A stretch of DNA of 64,000 nucleotides. Origin: Lientehia sp934351765 (GTDB lineage: Bacteria; Bacillota; Clostridia; Lachnospirales; Lachnospiraceae). Position 1 is the stretch's first letter. Each line of letters begins with the position of its first letter. Positions 16,977-25,607 of this stretch are shown piece by piece. The stretch covers positions 186,001-250,000 of the forward strand of contig NZ_JBQKGG010000001.1 in the NCBI RefSeq assembly GCF_052118925.1. The letters run 5' to 3'. The position numbers and the translations under genes are program-made. The notes under the pieces are model-generated. The model searched no databases. It saw nothing but the letters and a program-made list of their open reading frames with translations, and was not told where the DNA came from.

Positions 16977-18308
16977 CTATGATCCAGGGCCGCCATGAAG
17001 CAGAAACAGATCCACTGTCTTTTCTGCGCACCAGGAAAAGGTCAGTGCCTCCACCGATGTTTCCGGATGCAGTTCGGCTTCAGCGGTCACCTGATCTCCA
17101 ATCCGGTATTCCACCTGTCCCACGACCTGGAACGGAGTGACCGGCGCGGTCAGTGTTTTTGCCGCCGTGATCCTGCGGGTGATGGATTCATGGCTTCCCA
17201 GCAGGATTTCTTCCGGAAAATCTGCCGGGCGCTGTTCCGTGATCCGTATCTGTGCCTGATCCGAAAGATCTCCGCTTTCCGGAATTCCTCCTTCCACCGG
17301 ACAGAAAAAGGCTTCCGCAGGCTCCGGAAACGTCTTGTTTTCAAACTCTTCCAGACCATAGCTCATAAGCGCTTTTGTATCACTCCACTTGTAGCTCTTG
17401 TTGTTTGGCCAGCCGCAGGCAAGCAGTGATACAATAAACGTCCTTCCCTCCCGTTCCAGCGCTCCCACATAACAATATCCCGCCTCTCCGGTGAATCCCG
17501 TCTTTCCGGAAAAGGCTCCGTCCATCATCTGCAGAAAGGCATTATGATTCTGGCAGGAAAAGCTCCGTCCATTTGCCGTAAATCGATAGCCTGAAGTTTT
17601 GGTAATCGTCCGGAACGCTTCCCGCTTCGGCGACTCCATGACGCAGTAGCGCATGATCCGTGCCAGATCCTTTGCTGTCGTGGAATGGATCTTGATTCCG
17701 GTTTCCGTTTCCATGGTTTCATCTAATCCGTTGGGCGTCAGAAAACAGGTGTTATGACACCCGATCGCCTCTGCTTTTTCATTCATCAGCGCCGCAAAGC
17801 CCTCTACACTGCCGCCAATGGCCTCCGCCACAGCCACCGCCGAATCATTATGAGACTCCAGAAGGAGGGAATACAGAAGATCCTCCAGCCGATACGTTTC
17901 CCCCTCGTTCATACCCAGATGGACCTTTGGCTGGACAGCCGCCAGCTTCGACACCGGAATCTCCTGTTCCGGCTCTCCCAGCTCCAGCGCCAGGATCCCC
18001 GTCATGATCTTGGTGGTACTGGCCATGGGGCGCACCTCATCCCCGTTCTTTTCATATAAGATCCGTCCGGTCTCCCCGTCCATAAGCACCGCCGATAGGG
18101 CGTGAAGGGAGGACGGCGATGGCGCGGTGGCCTGCAGAACCGGACGGCTTTCCGTCTGCACAGACAGAGCCGTTTTTTCATAAAGCGGCGCAGCCGCAGC
18201 AATCCATATATGGTTACTTGCAGACAATATAAACATAGCCAGCGCGAAAAAAATTCGGATTTTCAGCTGTTTCAGATACAAAGGACAGCAAACCTCCGGG
18301 GAATCCAT
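16977..18308 (-). CDS. dacF: D-alanyl-D-alanine carboxypeptidase (S11 family)
   Basis: 443 residues. A signal peptide or anchor (about 18-40) is followed by a penicillin-binding catalytic domain with SxxK (STTK, 97-100), SxN (SHN, 152-154) and KTG (269-271). It trims the terminal D-Ala of peptidoglycan stem peptides outside the membrane. A PBP5-like C-terminal beta domain occupies about 330-443. The ATG at 18308 has no clear ribosome binding site, while GGAGG inside codons 4-6 could serve a TTG at codon 10 that gives a cleaner signal peptide; the exact start is open. It diverges from cbiK. Confidence 0.9.
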   Translation of the reverse strand: MDSPEVCCPLYLKQLKIRIFFALAMFILSASNHIWIAAAAPLYEKTALSVQTESRPVLQATAPSPSSLHALSAVLMDGETGRILYEKNGDEVRPMASTTKIMTGILALELGEPEQEIPVSKLAAVQPKVHLGMNEGETYRLEDLLYSLLLESHNDSAVAVAEAIGGSVEGFAALMNEKAEAIGCHNTCFLTPNGLDETMETETGIKIHSTTAKDLARIMRYCVMESPKREAFRTITKTSGYRFTANGRSFSCQNHNAFLQMMDGAFSGKTGFTGEAGYCYVGALEREGRTFIVSLLACGWPNNKSYKWSDTKALMSYGLEEFENKTFPEPAEAFFCPVEGGIPESGDLSDQAQIRITEQRPADFPEEILLGSHESITRRITAAKTLTAPVTPFQVVGQVEYRIGDQVTAEAELHPETSVEALTFSWCAEKTVDLFLLHGGPGS

Positions 18309-18361
18309 CGATTTAAGTTTATGCTGGAATTCGGAAACTATGTTTCACTCCCTTCTGTTAG

Positions 18362-18377
18362 ACAAAACATGTTTTGT
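18362..18377. promoter_or_regulatory. Perfect 16-bp palindrome between dacF and cbiK
   Basis: ACAAAACATGTTTTGT is a perfect palindrome, and the match continues imperfectly outward (TTAGA on the left, TCTAA on the right). Its position in a divergent intergenic region suggests an operator for one or both genes. The regulator is unknown. Confidence 0.6.
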
Positions 18378-18468
18378 GCAATCTAAAACAAATCACTGTG
18401 AGAATCGGTGCAAGGAAACAGGACTGTAAATTGAAGCAGCCATGATCACAACACGGACTCCTCTCCAG

Positions 18469-18498
18469 TTGACATCCTCTTTTCATTCATGTTAAAAT
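18469..18498 (+). promoter_or_regulatory. cbiK: Promoter of cbiK
   Basis: A consensus -35 (TTGACA, 18469-18474) and TAAAAT (18493-18498) are 18 bases apart, with TG one base before the -10. The leader to cbiK is about 60 bases and can fold into a small hairpin (GTCTG / CAGAC). It is too short for a cobalamin riboswitch. Confidence 0.85.
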
Positions 18499-18564
18499 CA
18501 CCGGGAATGGAACCGGTCTGTCCGAAGGCAGACAACAGTTTTAACCGATCCGGGAGGAAAACCG

Positions 18565-19350
18565 ATGAACCAGAAACAGGGAATTCTTGTGGTCAGCTTC
18601 GGAACAAGCTACCGCGAGGCTTTTGAGAAAAATATTGTATCGGTGGAGCGTGAAATTCAGAATGCTTATCCATCGGCCTGTGTCCGCCGTGCTTTTACCA
18701 GCCGCATGATCATAAAAAAGCTTGCCGCCAGGGATCAGTTTCATGTGGATACCGTTTCGGAAGCACTGGAGGGCTTTTTGAACGACGGCTGCACCGAGCT
18801 TCTCGTTCAGCCGACCCATATCATTAACGGAAACGAAAATGATTCCATGCTGGAAACCCTGTGCTCCTACCGAAGCCGTTTTACAAATATCCGCGTCGGA
18901 GCCCCGCTGCTTTCCGGCAAAGAAGACTGCCAGCAGGTCATCGATGCCTTGACCGGACATTATGACGGTCTTGGCTCACAGAACGCTCTGGTTTTCATGG
19001 GGCACGGAACGGCGCATCATGCCGATTTTGCTTATCCTGCCCTGGACTATATGTGCAAGGCCTCCGGCCACGCCAATATCCACATTGCCACTGTTGAAGG
19101 CTATCCTACACTGGAAGAAGTCAAAGCCTCACTCCGGATCCAGAAACCGAAACAGGTGATCCTGGCGCCGCTCATGCTGGTTGCCGGTGATCACGCCGCA
19201 AACGATATGGCCGGAGATAATGACGATTCCTGGAAAAGCCAGCTCGAACACGAAGGCTTTTCTGTTTCCTGCCGCCTGGAGGGACTTGGGGAATACCCGG
19301 AAATCCGAGCTTTGTTCCTGGAGCATTTAAAAAACGCAAAAATGCTATAA
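18565..19350 (+). CDS. cbiK: Sirohydrochlorin cobaltochelatase
   Basis: 261 residues, the normal CbiK length. It inserts Co2+ into sirohydrochlorin, the first committed step of anaerobic cobamide synthesis. The probable metal-binding residues are His147 (MGHGTAHH), Glu178 (ATVEGYP) and His210 (AGDHAAND), at the spacing seen in known CbiK. No signal peptide, so cytoplasmic. The start follows GGGAGG. It is alone on the plus strand, apart from the large cobamide operon, and has its own strong promoter, so cobalt insertion can be controlled separately. Confidence 0.94.
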   Translation: MNQKQGILVVSFGTSYREAFEKNIVSVEREIQNAYPSACVRRAFTSRMIIKKLAARDQFHVDTVSEALEGFLNDGCTELLVQPTHIINGNENDSMLETLCSYRSRFTNIRVGAPLLSGKEDCQQVIDALTGHYDGLGSQNALVFMGHGTAHHADFAYPALDYMCKASGHANIHIATVEGYPTLEEVKASLRIQKPKQVILAPLMLVAGDHAANDMAGDNDDSWKSQLEHEGFSVSCRLEGLGEYPEIRALFLEHLKNAKML

Positions 19351-19388
19351 ACGAAACAGCTAAATGAACCCCCCAAAAAAACTTGTGC

Positions 19389-19416
19389 TTGCAAAACAAA
19401 AAGCTTGTGCTATAAT
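19389..19416 (+). promoter_or_regulatory. Promoter of the DUF1648 gene
   Basis: TTGCAA (19389-19394) and a perfect TATAAT (19411-19416) are 16 bases apart, with TG one base before the -10. It lies 39 bases before the start codon of the next gene. Confidence 0.7.
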
Positions 19417-19455
19417 CAGTGCAATCCTTACATTTAGCAGAAAGAAGGCAGTTTT

Positions 19456-19785
19456 ATGAATCTGATCGGAAGCCGAAAATTAACCTGGGCGATTTGTGCC
19501 GTCAGTATCCTGCTGGCAGTCATCAGTGTGTTTTTTCTGCCGCAAATGATCCCCGTTCATTTTGCAAACGGGACCGCAAACGATTTCGGAACCAAGTTTT
19601 CCATCTTTCTGTTTCCGTTCCTGTCCTTGGTCATCACGCTCTTAACCGGAATCGAAGGTGTTAAATACACCTTAACCCATTCCAAACTGTTTTTAAACGA
19701 TATTCAGTATAACTTGATGATCGACGGAGTGCTGGCGCTTGTTCTGGCTGTGGAAGTTTATATTGTTTATGCGTCGTTTCATTAA
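19456..19785 (+). CDS. DUF1648-type small membrane protein
   Basis: 109 residues with three membrane helices (about 10-30, 48-68, 83-105). The stretch MIPVHFANGTANDFGTKF after helix 1 is the DUF1648 signature, found in SdpI-like and other immunity-type membrane proteins. The start has AAGAAGG eleven bases upstream. No toxin-like partner is recognisable. Its stop codon shares the bases TTAA with the stop of the converging gene at 19782. Confidence 0.8.
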   Translation: MNLIGSRKLTWAICAVSILLAVISVFFLPQMIPVHFANGTANDFGTKFSIFLFPFLSLVITLLTGIEGVKYTLTHSKLFLNDIQYNLMIDGVLALVLAVEVYIVYASFH

Positions 19786-19985
19786 ATACAACGATTATCC
19801 CGCCGATCGACACGCTTTATCCGGCCCATCCTCCTATCTTTCCTCAAAAATCCCCACAATTTTTTTACTTTGGAAGCATCCAGATAAAAAGAAGAATTCC
19901 GGATCACCGCCAGAAACATAACCACACCGATCACAAGACAGCCGATAATTCCCAATCCCCATAACCACTTCCGCTTTTTCCTCAT
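19782..19985 (-). CDS. Small single-span membrane protein, unknown
   Basis: 67 residues: a basic start (MRKKRKW), one hydrophobic helix (about 9-26) and a basic tail. A strong AAGGAGGG lies eight bases before the ATG, which is the main support. It converges on the DUF1648 gene with a four-base overlap of the two stop codons. I recognise no family. It could be a chance frame, but the ribosome binding site argues for a gene. Confidence 0.5.
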   Translation of the reverse strand: MRKKRKWLWGLGIIGCLVIGVVMFLAVIRNSSFYLDASKVKKLWGFLRKDRRMGRIKRVDRRDNRCI

Positions 19986-20095
19986 AATCCAAACCCTCCT
20001 TTCCCATCTCAGTTTGTTTACCAGAGACTTCCGTTACCTCCGCCATCCCTATTTTTCCCAATAGCCCTATGATCCATGATCCTTAAAGACAAACC

Positions 20096-20143
20096 GAGCA
20101 GTGCACTCTCCCGGTCAACCAGTTACGAAAGATCACACTGCTC
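20096..20143. other. Hairpin downstream of the cobamide operon lipoprotein
   Basis: GAGCAGTG (20096-20103) and CACTGCTC (20136-20143) form a perfect 8-bp stem around 32 bases. On the minus strand it lies about 100 bases after the last gene of the cobamide operon and is followed by GGTTTGTCTTT, so it may be the operon terminator. The T run is poor. Confidence 0.4.
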
Positions 20144-20246
20144 AGTCTGAACTTACTCAAAATACAATTTCAAAATTTTTAGCCGCCAGATACAATTGCC
20201 CGGCATTTTCTGTTTCTTTCAGAGTTCCCAGCCGCCAGTCCCGTTT

Positions 20247-21698
20247 TTAGTTCTGCACCACCGAAAATGCCTTCTGCAGCATTTCTTCATCGCTTCCCAG
20301 AAGCTTCAGGTCAGTCTCGTACGCATATTCCTCGATCTGGCACATCAGCACGCTTCCATCGGGAAGGAATGTCCAGCCATAGAGATCAATATACTTTGCG
20401 GATTCATCAAAGGTATAGGAAATCTTCATATAATGCACTTCCAAATTTCCAACCTGAAGAGTCTGCTTATCCTGCAGCTGAACATCCGTATAATCGCTGT
20501 CTCCATTATAATATTCCACCATGGAGTTATGTTCGTCCACCAGATCTTCATCCGTATCATAGCTGTTCATGGTATAATAAAGCGACAGCTCATCAAAGGT
20601 CTCGTTTGCATCTGAATCGAAATACAGATAATTGGGGTCAGAATAAGGTGTGATGCTGAAGCCTTCCGGAACCGCCAGATTCACAGAGGCATCATCGCTG
20701 TAGCTCTTTAAGGTATAGGTCCCATCCGCATTGGGCGTCAGCTGTGTATCATCATCCGTATCCGGAATTGTGAAGCCTTCATCGATGGGATCTGTCTCCT
20801 CCTCATCATCCGGATCCTCCTCGCCGCCCAGAAATTCCTTCAGGCTGTTCTCATCATCAGAAACAGCGGATTTTCTCACTTCATCAGGAACCGTAATTTC
20901 ATCTACAGAATCATAGGAAAAGTTTGTCATAGTCAGCGCATATTTGGCAACCGTAACACCGGCATCGGAAACACCGGACTGTGCCATTGCATCCTTCATA
21001 ACAGCTGAAAGGCCATCGGTGCAGTCCATGATCACTTCTGCGATCTGCTTGCTGTCCTTATCCAGCTTCACCGTCACAGATGCTTCAAACTTGCTCCAGT
21101 CGATGCCATCGGATAAATCTCCCATATCGCTTCCAAGCCCGCCCATCAGCTCATTCATCAGCTCGCCGGAAACCTTGCTGGTAAGTACATAGGCTTCTTT
21201 TCCGTTTACCTCTTCCGTTTCTTTCTGAAGCTCATATTTCATTGAGTCATTCAGCATACTGTTCAGTCCGCTGAGCATTTCATTATCATCAGAATCCTCA
21301 TCCTCGGTTCTGGTCCAGGCTCCGTCGGTTCCCATGTAAGTCACGGTCGTTCCGTCTTCTTCAACAACATAACTCTCAAAGCTGCCCTTCTGGCTGTTTC
21401 CGGCCATGTCTACACTCATGGTTCCGTTCATATGCGCAGAAGCCGGTTCTTTCACGGTCTCAATGTTAAAATCTGCTCCGATATTAAAATCTGCGCTGAC
21501 TCCACTCTGCTTGATGTTCATTCTCATATCAAGATTCATATCCACAGACATCGACTTCGCTTTTTCCGACCGTCTGGACGCAGTTTTGATCAGGCTTTCT
21601 GCCGTCACCTTTTCTTTTCCGCAGCCCCCGAGCACCGCCACTGCAAAAAGAAGCAGCGCTGCAAGCAGGAACCGGACTGACTTTTTCATTTCTCTCAT
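20247..21698 (-). CDS. DUF6612-like lipoprotein at the end of the cobamide operon
   Basis: 483 residues. A lipoprotein signal peptide ends in the lipobox LGGC (about residue 26). Residues 30-270 have the mixed strand pattern of DUF6612/LppX-like proteins (SMSVDMNLDMRMNIK, VSGELMNELMGGLGSDMGD). An acidic linker follows (about 285-320, many Asp/Glu). The C-terminal part (330-483) looks like a second alpha/beta domain. The start is supported by GGGAGG eight bases upstream. It begins 21 bases after cbiC and so is probably co-transcribed with cobamide synthesis genes. A role in corrinoid or cobalt handling is only suggested by this position. Confidence 0.75.
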   Translation of the reverse strand: MREMKKSVRFLLAALLLFAVAVLGGCGKEKVTAESLIKTASRRSEKAKSMSVDMNLDMRMNIKQSGVSADFNIGADFNIETVKEPASAHMNGTMSVDMAGNSQKGSFESYVVEEDGTTVTYMGTDGAWTRTEDEDSDDNEMLSGLNSMLNDSMKYELQKETEEVNGKEAYVLTSKVSGELMNELMGGLGSDMGDLSDGIDWSKFEASVTVKLDKDSKQIAEVIMDCTDGLSAVMKDAMAQSGVSDAGVTVAKYALTMTNFSYDSVDEITVPDEVRKSAVSDDENSLKEFLGGEEDPDDEEETDPIDEGFTIPDTDDDTQLTPNADGTYTLKSYSDDASVNLAVPEGFSITPYSDPNYLYFDSDANETFDELSLYYTMNSYDTDEDLVDEHNSMVEYYNGDSDYTDVQLQDKQTLQVGNLEVHYMKISYTFDESAKYIDLYGWTFLPDGSVLMCQIEEYAYETDLKLLGSDEEMLQKAFSVVQN

Positions 21699-21719
21699 AG
21701 TTTAATCCTCCCTGTCTTT

Positions 21720-22364
21720 TTAGTTTCCCCGTTTTTCATCGATCATATATAATAACGCATTGCAGATGGCAGCCGCCACATTGCTTCCGCCCTTTCTGCC
21801 TCTTGCGACAATATAGGGTACCTCTGTTTCCATGATCAGTTCTTTAGACTGAACCACGTTGACAAAGCCCACCGGCACGCCGATAACAAGTGCCGGAGAA
21901 AGCTTTCCCTCCTTCACCAGCTCATAAATCCGGATCAGGGCCGTCGGTGCATTTCCGATGGCAAAGATCAGAGGCTGATCCATGGCCGCTGCCTTATCAA
22001 TGCTGGCGACCGCCCGTGTTGTACCGTTTTTCTTTGCTTCTGCCGCTACATCCTCATCGCTCATAAAGCAGTATACCTGACCGCCGTATTTTGCCAGGCT
22101 CCGTTTGTTGATCCCGGCACGGCCCATCTGGGTGTCCGTCACGATCGAAGCGCCGCTTCTGATGGCTTTCAAAGCCTTCGCAATCACATCGTCTGAAAAA
22201 CATAGCGTATCGGCATACTCAAAATCTGCTGATGTATGTATGACCCGCTTGATAAGCGGTGCTTTTTCCTCATCAAGGATTCTGTCTCCAAGTTCCCTGG
22301 TGATGATCTCAAAGCTGCGCTTTTCAATCTCACCCGGAAGCACCTCTTCCAGTTCTACTTTCAT
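21720..22364 (-). CDS. cbiC: Cobalt-precorrin-8 methylmutase
   Basis: 214 residues, full length. It moves a methyl group from C-11 to C-12, giving cobyrinate. The family motifs HTSADFEYADTL (about 45-56, including the catalytic His) and IVTDTQMGRAGI are clear, as is the C-terminal ARGRKGGSNVAAA. It follows cobO by nine bases and has an AGGAGG site. It is out of pathway order in this operon, which is common. Confidence 0.94.
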   Translation of the reverse strand: MKVELEEVLPGEIEKRSFEIITRELGDRILDEEKAPLIKRVIHTSADFEYADTLCFSDDVIAKALKAIRSGASIVTDTQMGRAGINKRSLAKYGGQVYCFMSDEDVAAEAKKNGTTRAVASIDKAAAMDQPLIFAIGNAPTALIRIYELVKEGKLSPALVIGVPVGFVNVVQSKELIMETEVPYIVARGRKGGSNVAAAICNALLYMIDEKRGN

Positions 22365-22373
22365 GCTGTCCTC

Positions 22374-22907
22374 CTAAAATTCGATGCCTTTTCTTGCATG
22401 GATTCCCCGGTCAAAGGGATGCTTTACCTTCCGGATCTCCGACACATAGTCTGCCAGCTCGGTAAGCTCAGGAGCCGGATCCCGTCCGGTCATGACCACC
22501 TCCAGATTTTCAGGCCGGTTCTTTAAAAATTCCAGGAATTTTTCCCGGTCAACCAGCCCATGTCCGTATGTGGCAATGATCTCGTCCATGACAAGCACCG
22601 TGTCTTTTGTCTCTGCTGATCTCACAGCCGCCCGTTCTGCCTGTTCAAGCATTGCCTGATAAACAGACGCCGCCTCTTTTTTTTCCTCTTCGGTCATATT
22701 CCAGAAGAATCCAAAATTTCTTTCGCAGGGAATCAGCCGGATTCCCGGAATCCGTTCCAGTGAAGTCAGCTCTCCGGAGCAGTCTGTCTTCAAAAAACGT
22801 ACAAATACCACCGAAAGTCCGCAGCCGGCGCTCCGGACGGCCTGCCCGATGGCTGCCGTTGTTTTTCCTTTTCCTTCCCCGCAGTAAATCTGAATCAATC
22901 CCTTCAT
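22374..22907 (-). CDS. cobO: Cob(I)yrinic acid a,c-diamide adenosyltransferase
   Basis: 177 residues of the CobO/BtuR/CobA family. The N-terminal P-loop reads GEGKGKTTAAIG (about 10-21), and a second block, VLVMDEIIATYGHGLV, matches the Walker-B-like region. It attaches the upper adenosyl ligand to cobalt. The short N-terminus before the P-loop is normal for clostridial versions. It lies between cbiP and cbiC. Confidence 0.93.
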   Translation of the reverse strand: MKGLIQIYCGEGKGKTTAAIGQAVRSAGCGLSVVFVRFLKTDCSGELTSLERIPGIRLIPCERNFGFFWNMTEEEKKEAASVYQAMLEQAERAAVRSAETKDTVLVMDEIIATYGHGLVDREKFLEFLKNRPENLEVVMTGRDPAPELTELADYVSEIRKVKHPFDRGIHARKGIEF

Positions 22908-22989
22908 CGATTGTTTCCTTCCTTTCCCTATGCTATATTTTATCAGCTTTTTCCGATTCTGTCAGTCTCTTTTCGGCCGTTTTTCTTCT

Positions 22990-24471
22990 CTAAACCCCCG
23001 CCTCCAGAATCCGGTAAACCGCATCCATATCCATATTCCTGCGGATTCCGTCCGCCAGAAGATCATACTGCTGTTCCTTATAGGCATTCATATCAAAGGC
23101 ATGGACCGCATCGGCTGAAAGCCCCTTCTTTTCCAGCAGTCCGCCCACCAGAGCCTTGCAGACAGCCTCCTCATCGAAGATTCCGTGGATATAGGTTCCG
23201 CATACGTTTCCTGCTCTCGCCCCGTCAAACCGTCCGTCAGACAGGCGGGTAAGAGGCACTGCGCCGTCCTTTAATGTGGTGATTCCCATATGGATCTCAT
23301 ATCCGGTAAAGGAAATCCCCGAGATATCCGGCGTCGGAAGAAAGCTTCCGGTCATCTGGGTTCTTGTTTTCTGCTGTTCAAAAACCGTATCCATGGGAAG
23401 AAGCCCCATGCCGCGGATCTCCCCGCCGGCTTCCACATGATGCGGATCAGAAAGCGTGTCCCCCAGCATCTGATAGCCGCCGCAGATTCCCATGACCGGA
23501 CATCCGCCGGACGCTGCCTTTAACACTGCTGCCTCCAGACCGGTCTGACGCATCCAGAGCAGGTCCTCCATGGTATTTTTTGTCCCCGGAAGCAGGATCA
23601 GATCCGGATTTCCAAGCGCTCCTGCCCGGTCCACATACCGCACCGTCACGCCATCCATGGCCTCCAGCGGCCTAAAATCTGTAAAGTTGGAGATCCGCGG
23701 TACACGGACCACCGCAATATCTGCAAGTCCGCCGGTCTCCTTCCGGTCAAACCGTTCCGTCAGACTGTCCTCATCGTCGATATCCACATGCATATACGGG
23801 ATCACACCCACCGTCGGAATACCGATCCGTTCCTCCAGCATTTCGATTCCGGGATCCAGGATTGTCTTATCCCCGCGGAATTTATTGATGATGGTGCCCT
23901 TCACCATGGCGCGCTCCTCTTCACTGAGCAGTATGACCGTTCCCACAAGCTGGGCAAAGACACCGCCCCGGTCAATATCTCCCGCAAGAAGTACCGGTGC
24001 TTTTGCCAGCTTGGCCATGCCCATGTTGACAATATCATCGGCTTTCAGATTGATCTCCGCCGGGCTTCCCGCACCCTCCAGCACGATGATATCATACTGC
24101 TCCTCCAGCGCATGGTAGGCCTTCATGATGTCCGGGATCAATGCCCGTTTGTATTTAAAATAATCCCGCGCCGCCATGTTCCCGCGGACTTCACCGTTGA
24201 CAATGACCTGGGAGCCGGTGTCATTGGTGGGTTTTAACAAGATCGGATTCATAAGCACCGAGGGCTCCACACCGGCCGCTTCCGCCTGCATGACCTGAGC
24301 CCGGCCCATTTCCAGTCCCTCAGAGGTAATGAAGGAATTCAGCGCCATGTTCTGGGATTTGAACGGAGCGACCCGATAGCCGTCCTGCTTCATGACACGT
24401 AAAAGCCCTCCCACCAGAAGACTTTTTCCCGCATTGGACATGGTTCCCTGTATCATTAACGCTTTTGCCAT
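22990..24471 (-). CDS. cbiP: Cobyric acid synthase
   Basis: 493 residues. The N-terminal ATP-binding part starts MAKALMIQGTMSNAGKSLLV (P-loop 9-18), and the C-terminal class I glutamine amidotransferase part carries the nucleophile motif GICGGYQMLG near residue 328. It amidates side chains b, d, e and g of the corrin ring, giving cobyric acid. It overlaps cobD by 16 bases. Its product is the point where salvaged cobyric acid, for example from CbiZ, would re-enter. Confidence 0.95.
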   Translation of the reverse strand: MAKALMIQGTMSNAGKSLLVGGLLRVMKQDGYRVAPFKSQNMALNSFITSEGLEMGRAQVMQAEAAGVEPSVLMNPILLKPTNDTGSQVIVNGEVRGNMAARDYFKYKRALIPDIMKAYHALEEQYDIIVLEGAGSPAEINLKADDIVNMGMAKLAKAPVLLAGDIDRGGVFAQLVGTVILLSEEERAMVKGTIINKFRGDKTILDPGIEMLEERIGIPTVGVIPYMHVDIDDEDSLTERFDRKETGGLADIAVVRVPRISNFTDFRPLEAMDGVTVRYVDRAGALGNPDLILLPGTKNTMEDLLWMRQTGLEAAVLKAASGGCPVMGICGGYQMLGDTLSDPHHVEAGGEIRGMGLLPMDTVFEQQKTRTQMTGSFLPTPDISGISFTGYEIHMGITTLKDGAVPLTRLSDGRFDGARAGNVCGTYIHGIFDEEAVCKALVGGLLEKKGLSADAVHAFDMNAYKEQQYDLLADGIRRNMDMDAVYRILEAGV

Positions 24472-25514
24472 GAGGTATCCTCCATTTCTGATTTCAGTGC
24501 CTCCAGAAGCCGGGTGTTTTCTGCTTCCGTGCGGACTGCAATCCGATAATCACCGGGCTTTAAATGCCGGTAGTTGCTGCAGTCACGGATCAGGATCCCA
24601 CGCTTTAAAAGCGCTTCCTTTAAATCCGTCCGGCAGCTGCGGAAAAACAGGTAATTGGCCTTTCCGGGAAACACCGCAAATCCGAAGCGTTTCAGTCCTT
24701 CCTCCAGACGCTTCCGTTCTTTTGTGACAACCCGGACCGTTTCTTCCAGGAACTTCGGATCAACCTCCTCCAGAGCAGCCACACCGGCTGCCTGCGCCGG
24801 AACCGACACGCTCCAGGGCTGTCGGACCTCTTCCATGCGCATCAGGAGCTCTCGGTCAGCCGTCATGCCATAACCGAGCCGAAGCCCCGGCATGGCATAG
24901 CTTTTCGTAAACGCCTTCAGGATCAGCAGCGAACCTCCCTCCAGCTCTCCTGTCATTTCATAAGCTTCTTTATCAGGCAGGAAATCCAGAAAGCATTCAT
25001 CCAGGACGAGAAGCGTCTTGGATTCCCGGCATTTTTCCAGTACCCGCATCAAAAACTCCCGGCTGCATGTCAGTCCGGTCGGATTATTGGGATTACAGAG
25101 AAATGCCACATCAATTCCACCACCAAGCGCGTCCAGATAATCCTCTTTTATGGTCAGCTCCGGCCCCGTCTCATAATAACAAAGCTCGGAGTCCGTCGCA
25201 CAGGCAGCTTCTTCATACTCTGCAAAGGATGGACTGATTAAAAGCACCCGGCACGGCCGCAGCGCCTGAAAAACAAGATAAATGATCTCTGCCGCCCCGC
25301 AGCCGCAGATGATCTGATCTGCCGAAACCTGTTCCCGACGGCTGATGGCTTCCTTTAACGCCGTACAGTCCGGATCAGGATAATAATCGGAACGGATCAC
25401 TGCGTCCATAGCCGCGATCCGCACCGGACCTGGCATGCCGAGAGGGTTTAAATTTGCCGAAAAATCCAAAATATGGTCATATGGATAAATATTTCCGCCA
25501 TGTGTATGCTTCAA
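24456..25514 (-). CDS. cobD: L-threonine-O-3-phosphate decarboxylase
   Basis: 352 residues, aminotransferase fold type I. It makes (R)-1-amino-2-propanol phosphate, the linker of the nucleotide loop. The PLP-lysine motif is ILKAFTKSYAMPGLRLGYG. Substrate-side landmarks FSANLNPLG and NPNNPTGL are present. The start codon appears to be TTG (25514-25512) preceded by GAGGT; no better ATG is in frame. It is separated from cbiB by 93 bases containing a hairpin. Confidence 0.92.
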   Translation of the reverse strand: MKHTHGGNIYPYDHILDFSANLNPLGMPGPVRIAAMDAVIRSDYYPDPDCTALKEAISRREQVSADQIICGCGAAEIIYLVFQALRPCRVLLISPSFAEYEEAACATDSELCYYETGPELTIKEDYLDALGGGIDVAFLCNPNNPTGLTCSREFLMRVLEKCRESKTLLVLDECFLDFLPDKEAYEMTGELEGGSLLILKAFTKSYAMPGLRLGYGMTADRELLMRMEEVRQPWSVSVPAQAAGVAALEEVDPKFLEETVRVVTKERKRLEEGLKRFGFAVFPGKANYLFFRSCRTDLKEALLKRGILIRDCSNYRHLKPGDYRIAVRTEAENTRLLEALKSEMEDTSWQKR

Positions 25515-25541
25515 TGGATTACCTCATTTTTCTGATCGATC

Positions 25542-25567
25542 ATTCTGCCGTCGGTTCCCGGCAGAAT
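25542..25567. other. Intercistronic hairpin between cbiB and cobD
   Basis: ATTCTGCCG and CGGCAGAAT form a perfect 9-bp stem around an eight-base loop. No T run follows on either strand, so it is more likely an RNA-processing or stability hairpin than a terminator. Confidence 0.55.
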
Positions 25568-25607
25568 CCGATGGATTTCATTTCTGTTTTGTTCTTACAA
25601 AGAGCTC

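Noticed and set aside
18309..18564. Cobalamin riboswitch before cbiK
   Set aside because: No typical B12-box pattern was seen, and the promoter leaves only about 60 bases of leader.
19834..20061. 75-residue minus-strand frame
   Set aside because: It overlaps in another frame the 67-residue gene that has the stronger ribosome binding site.
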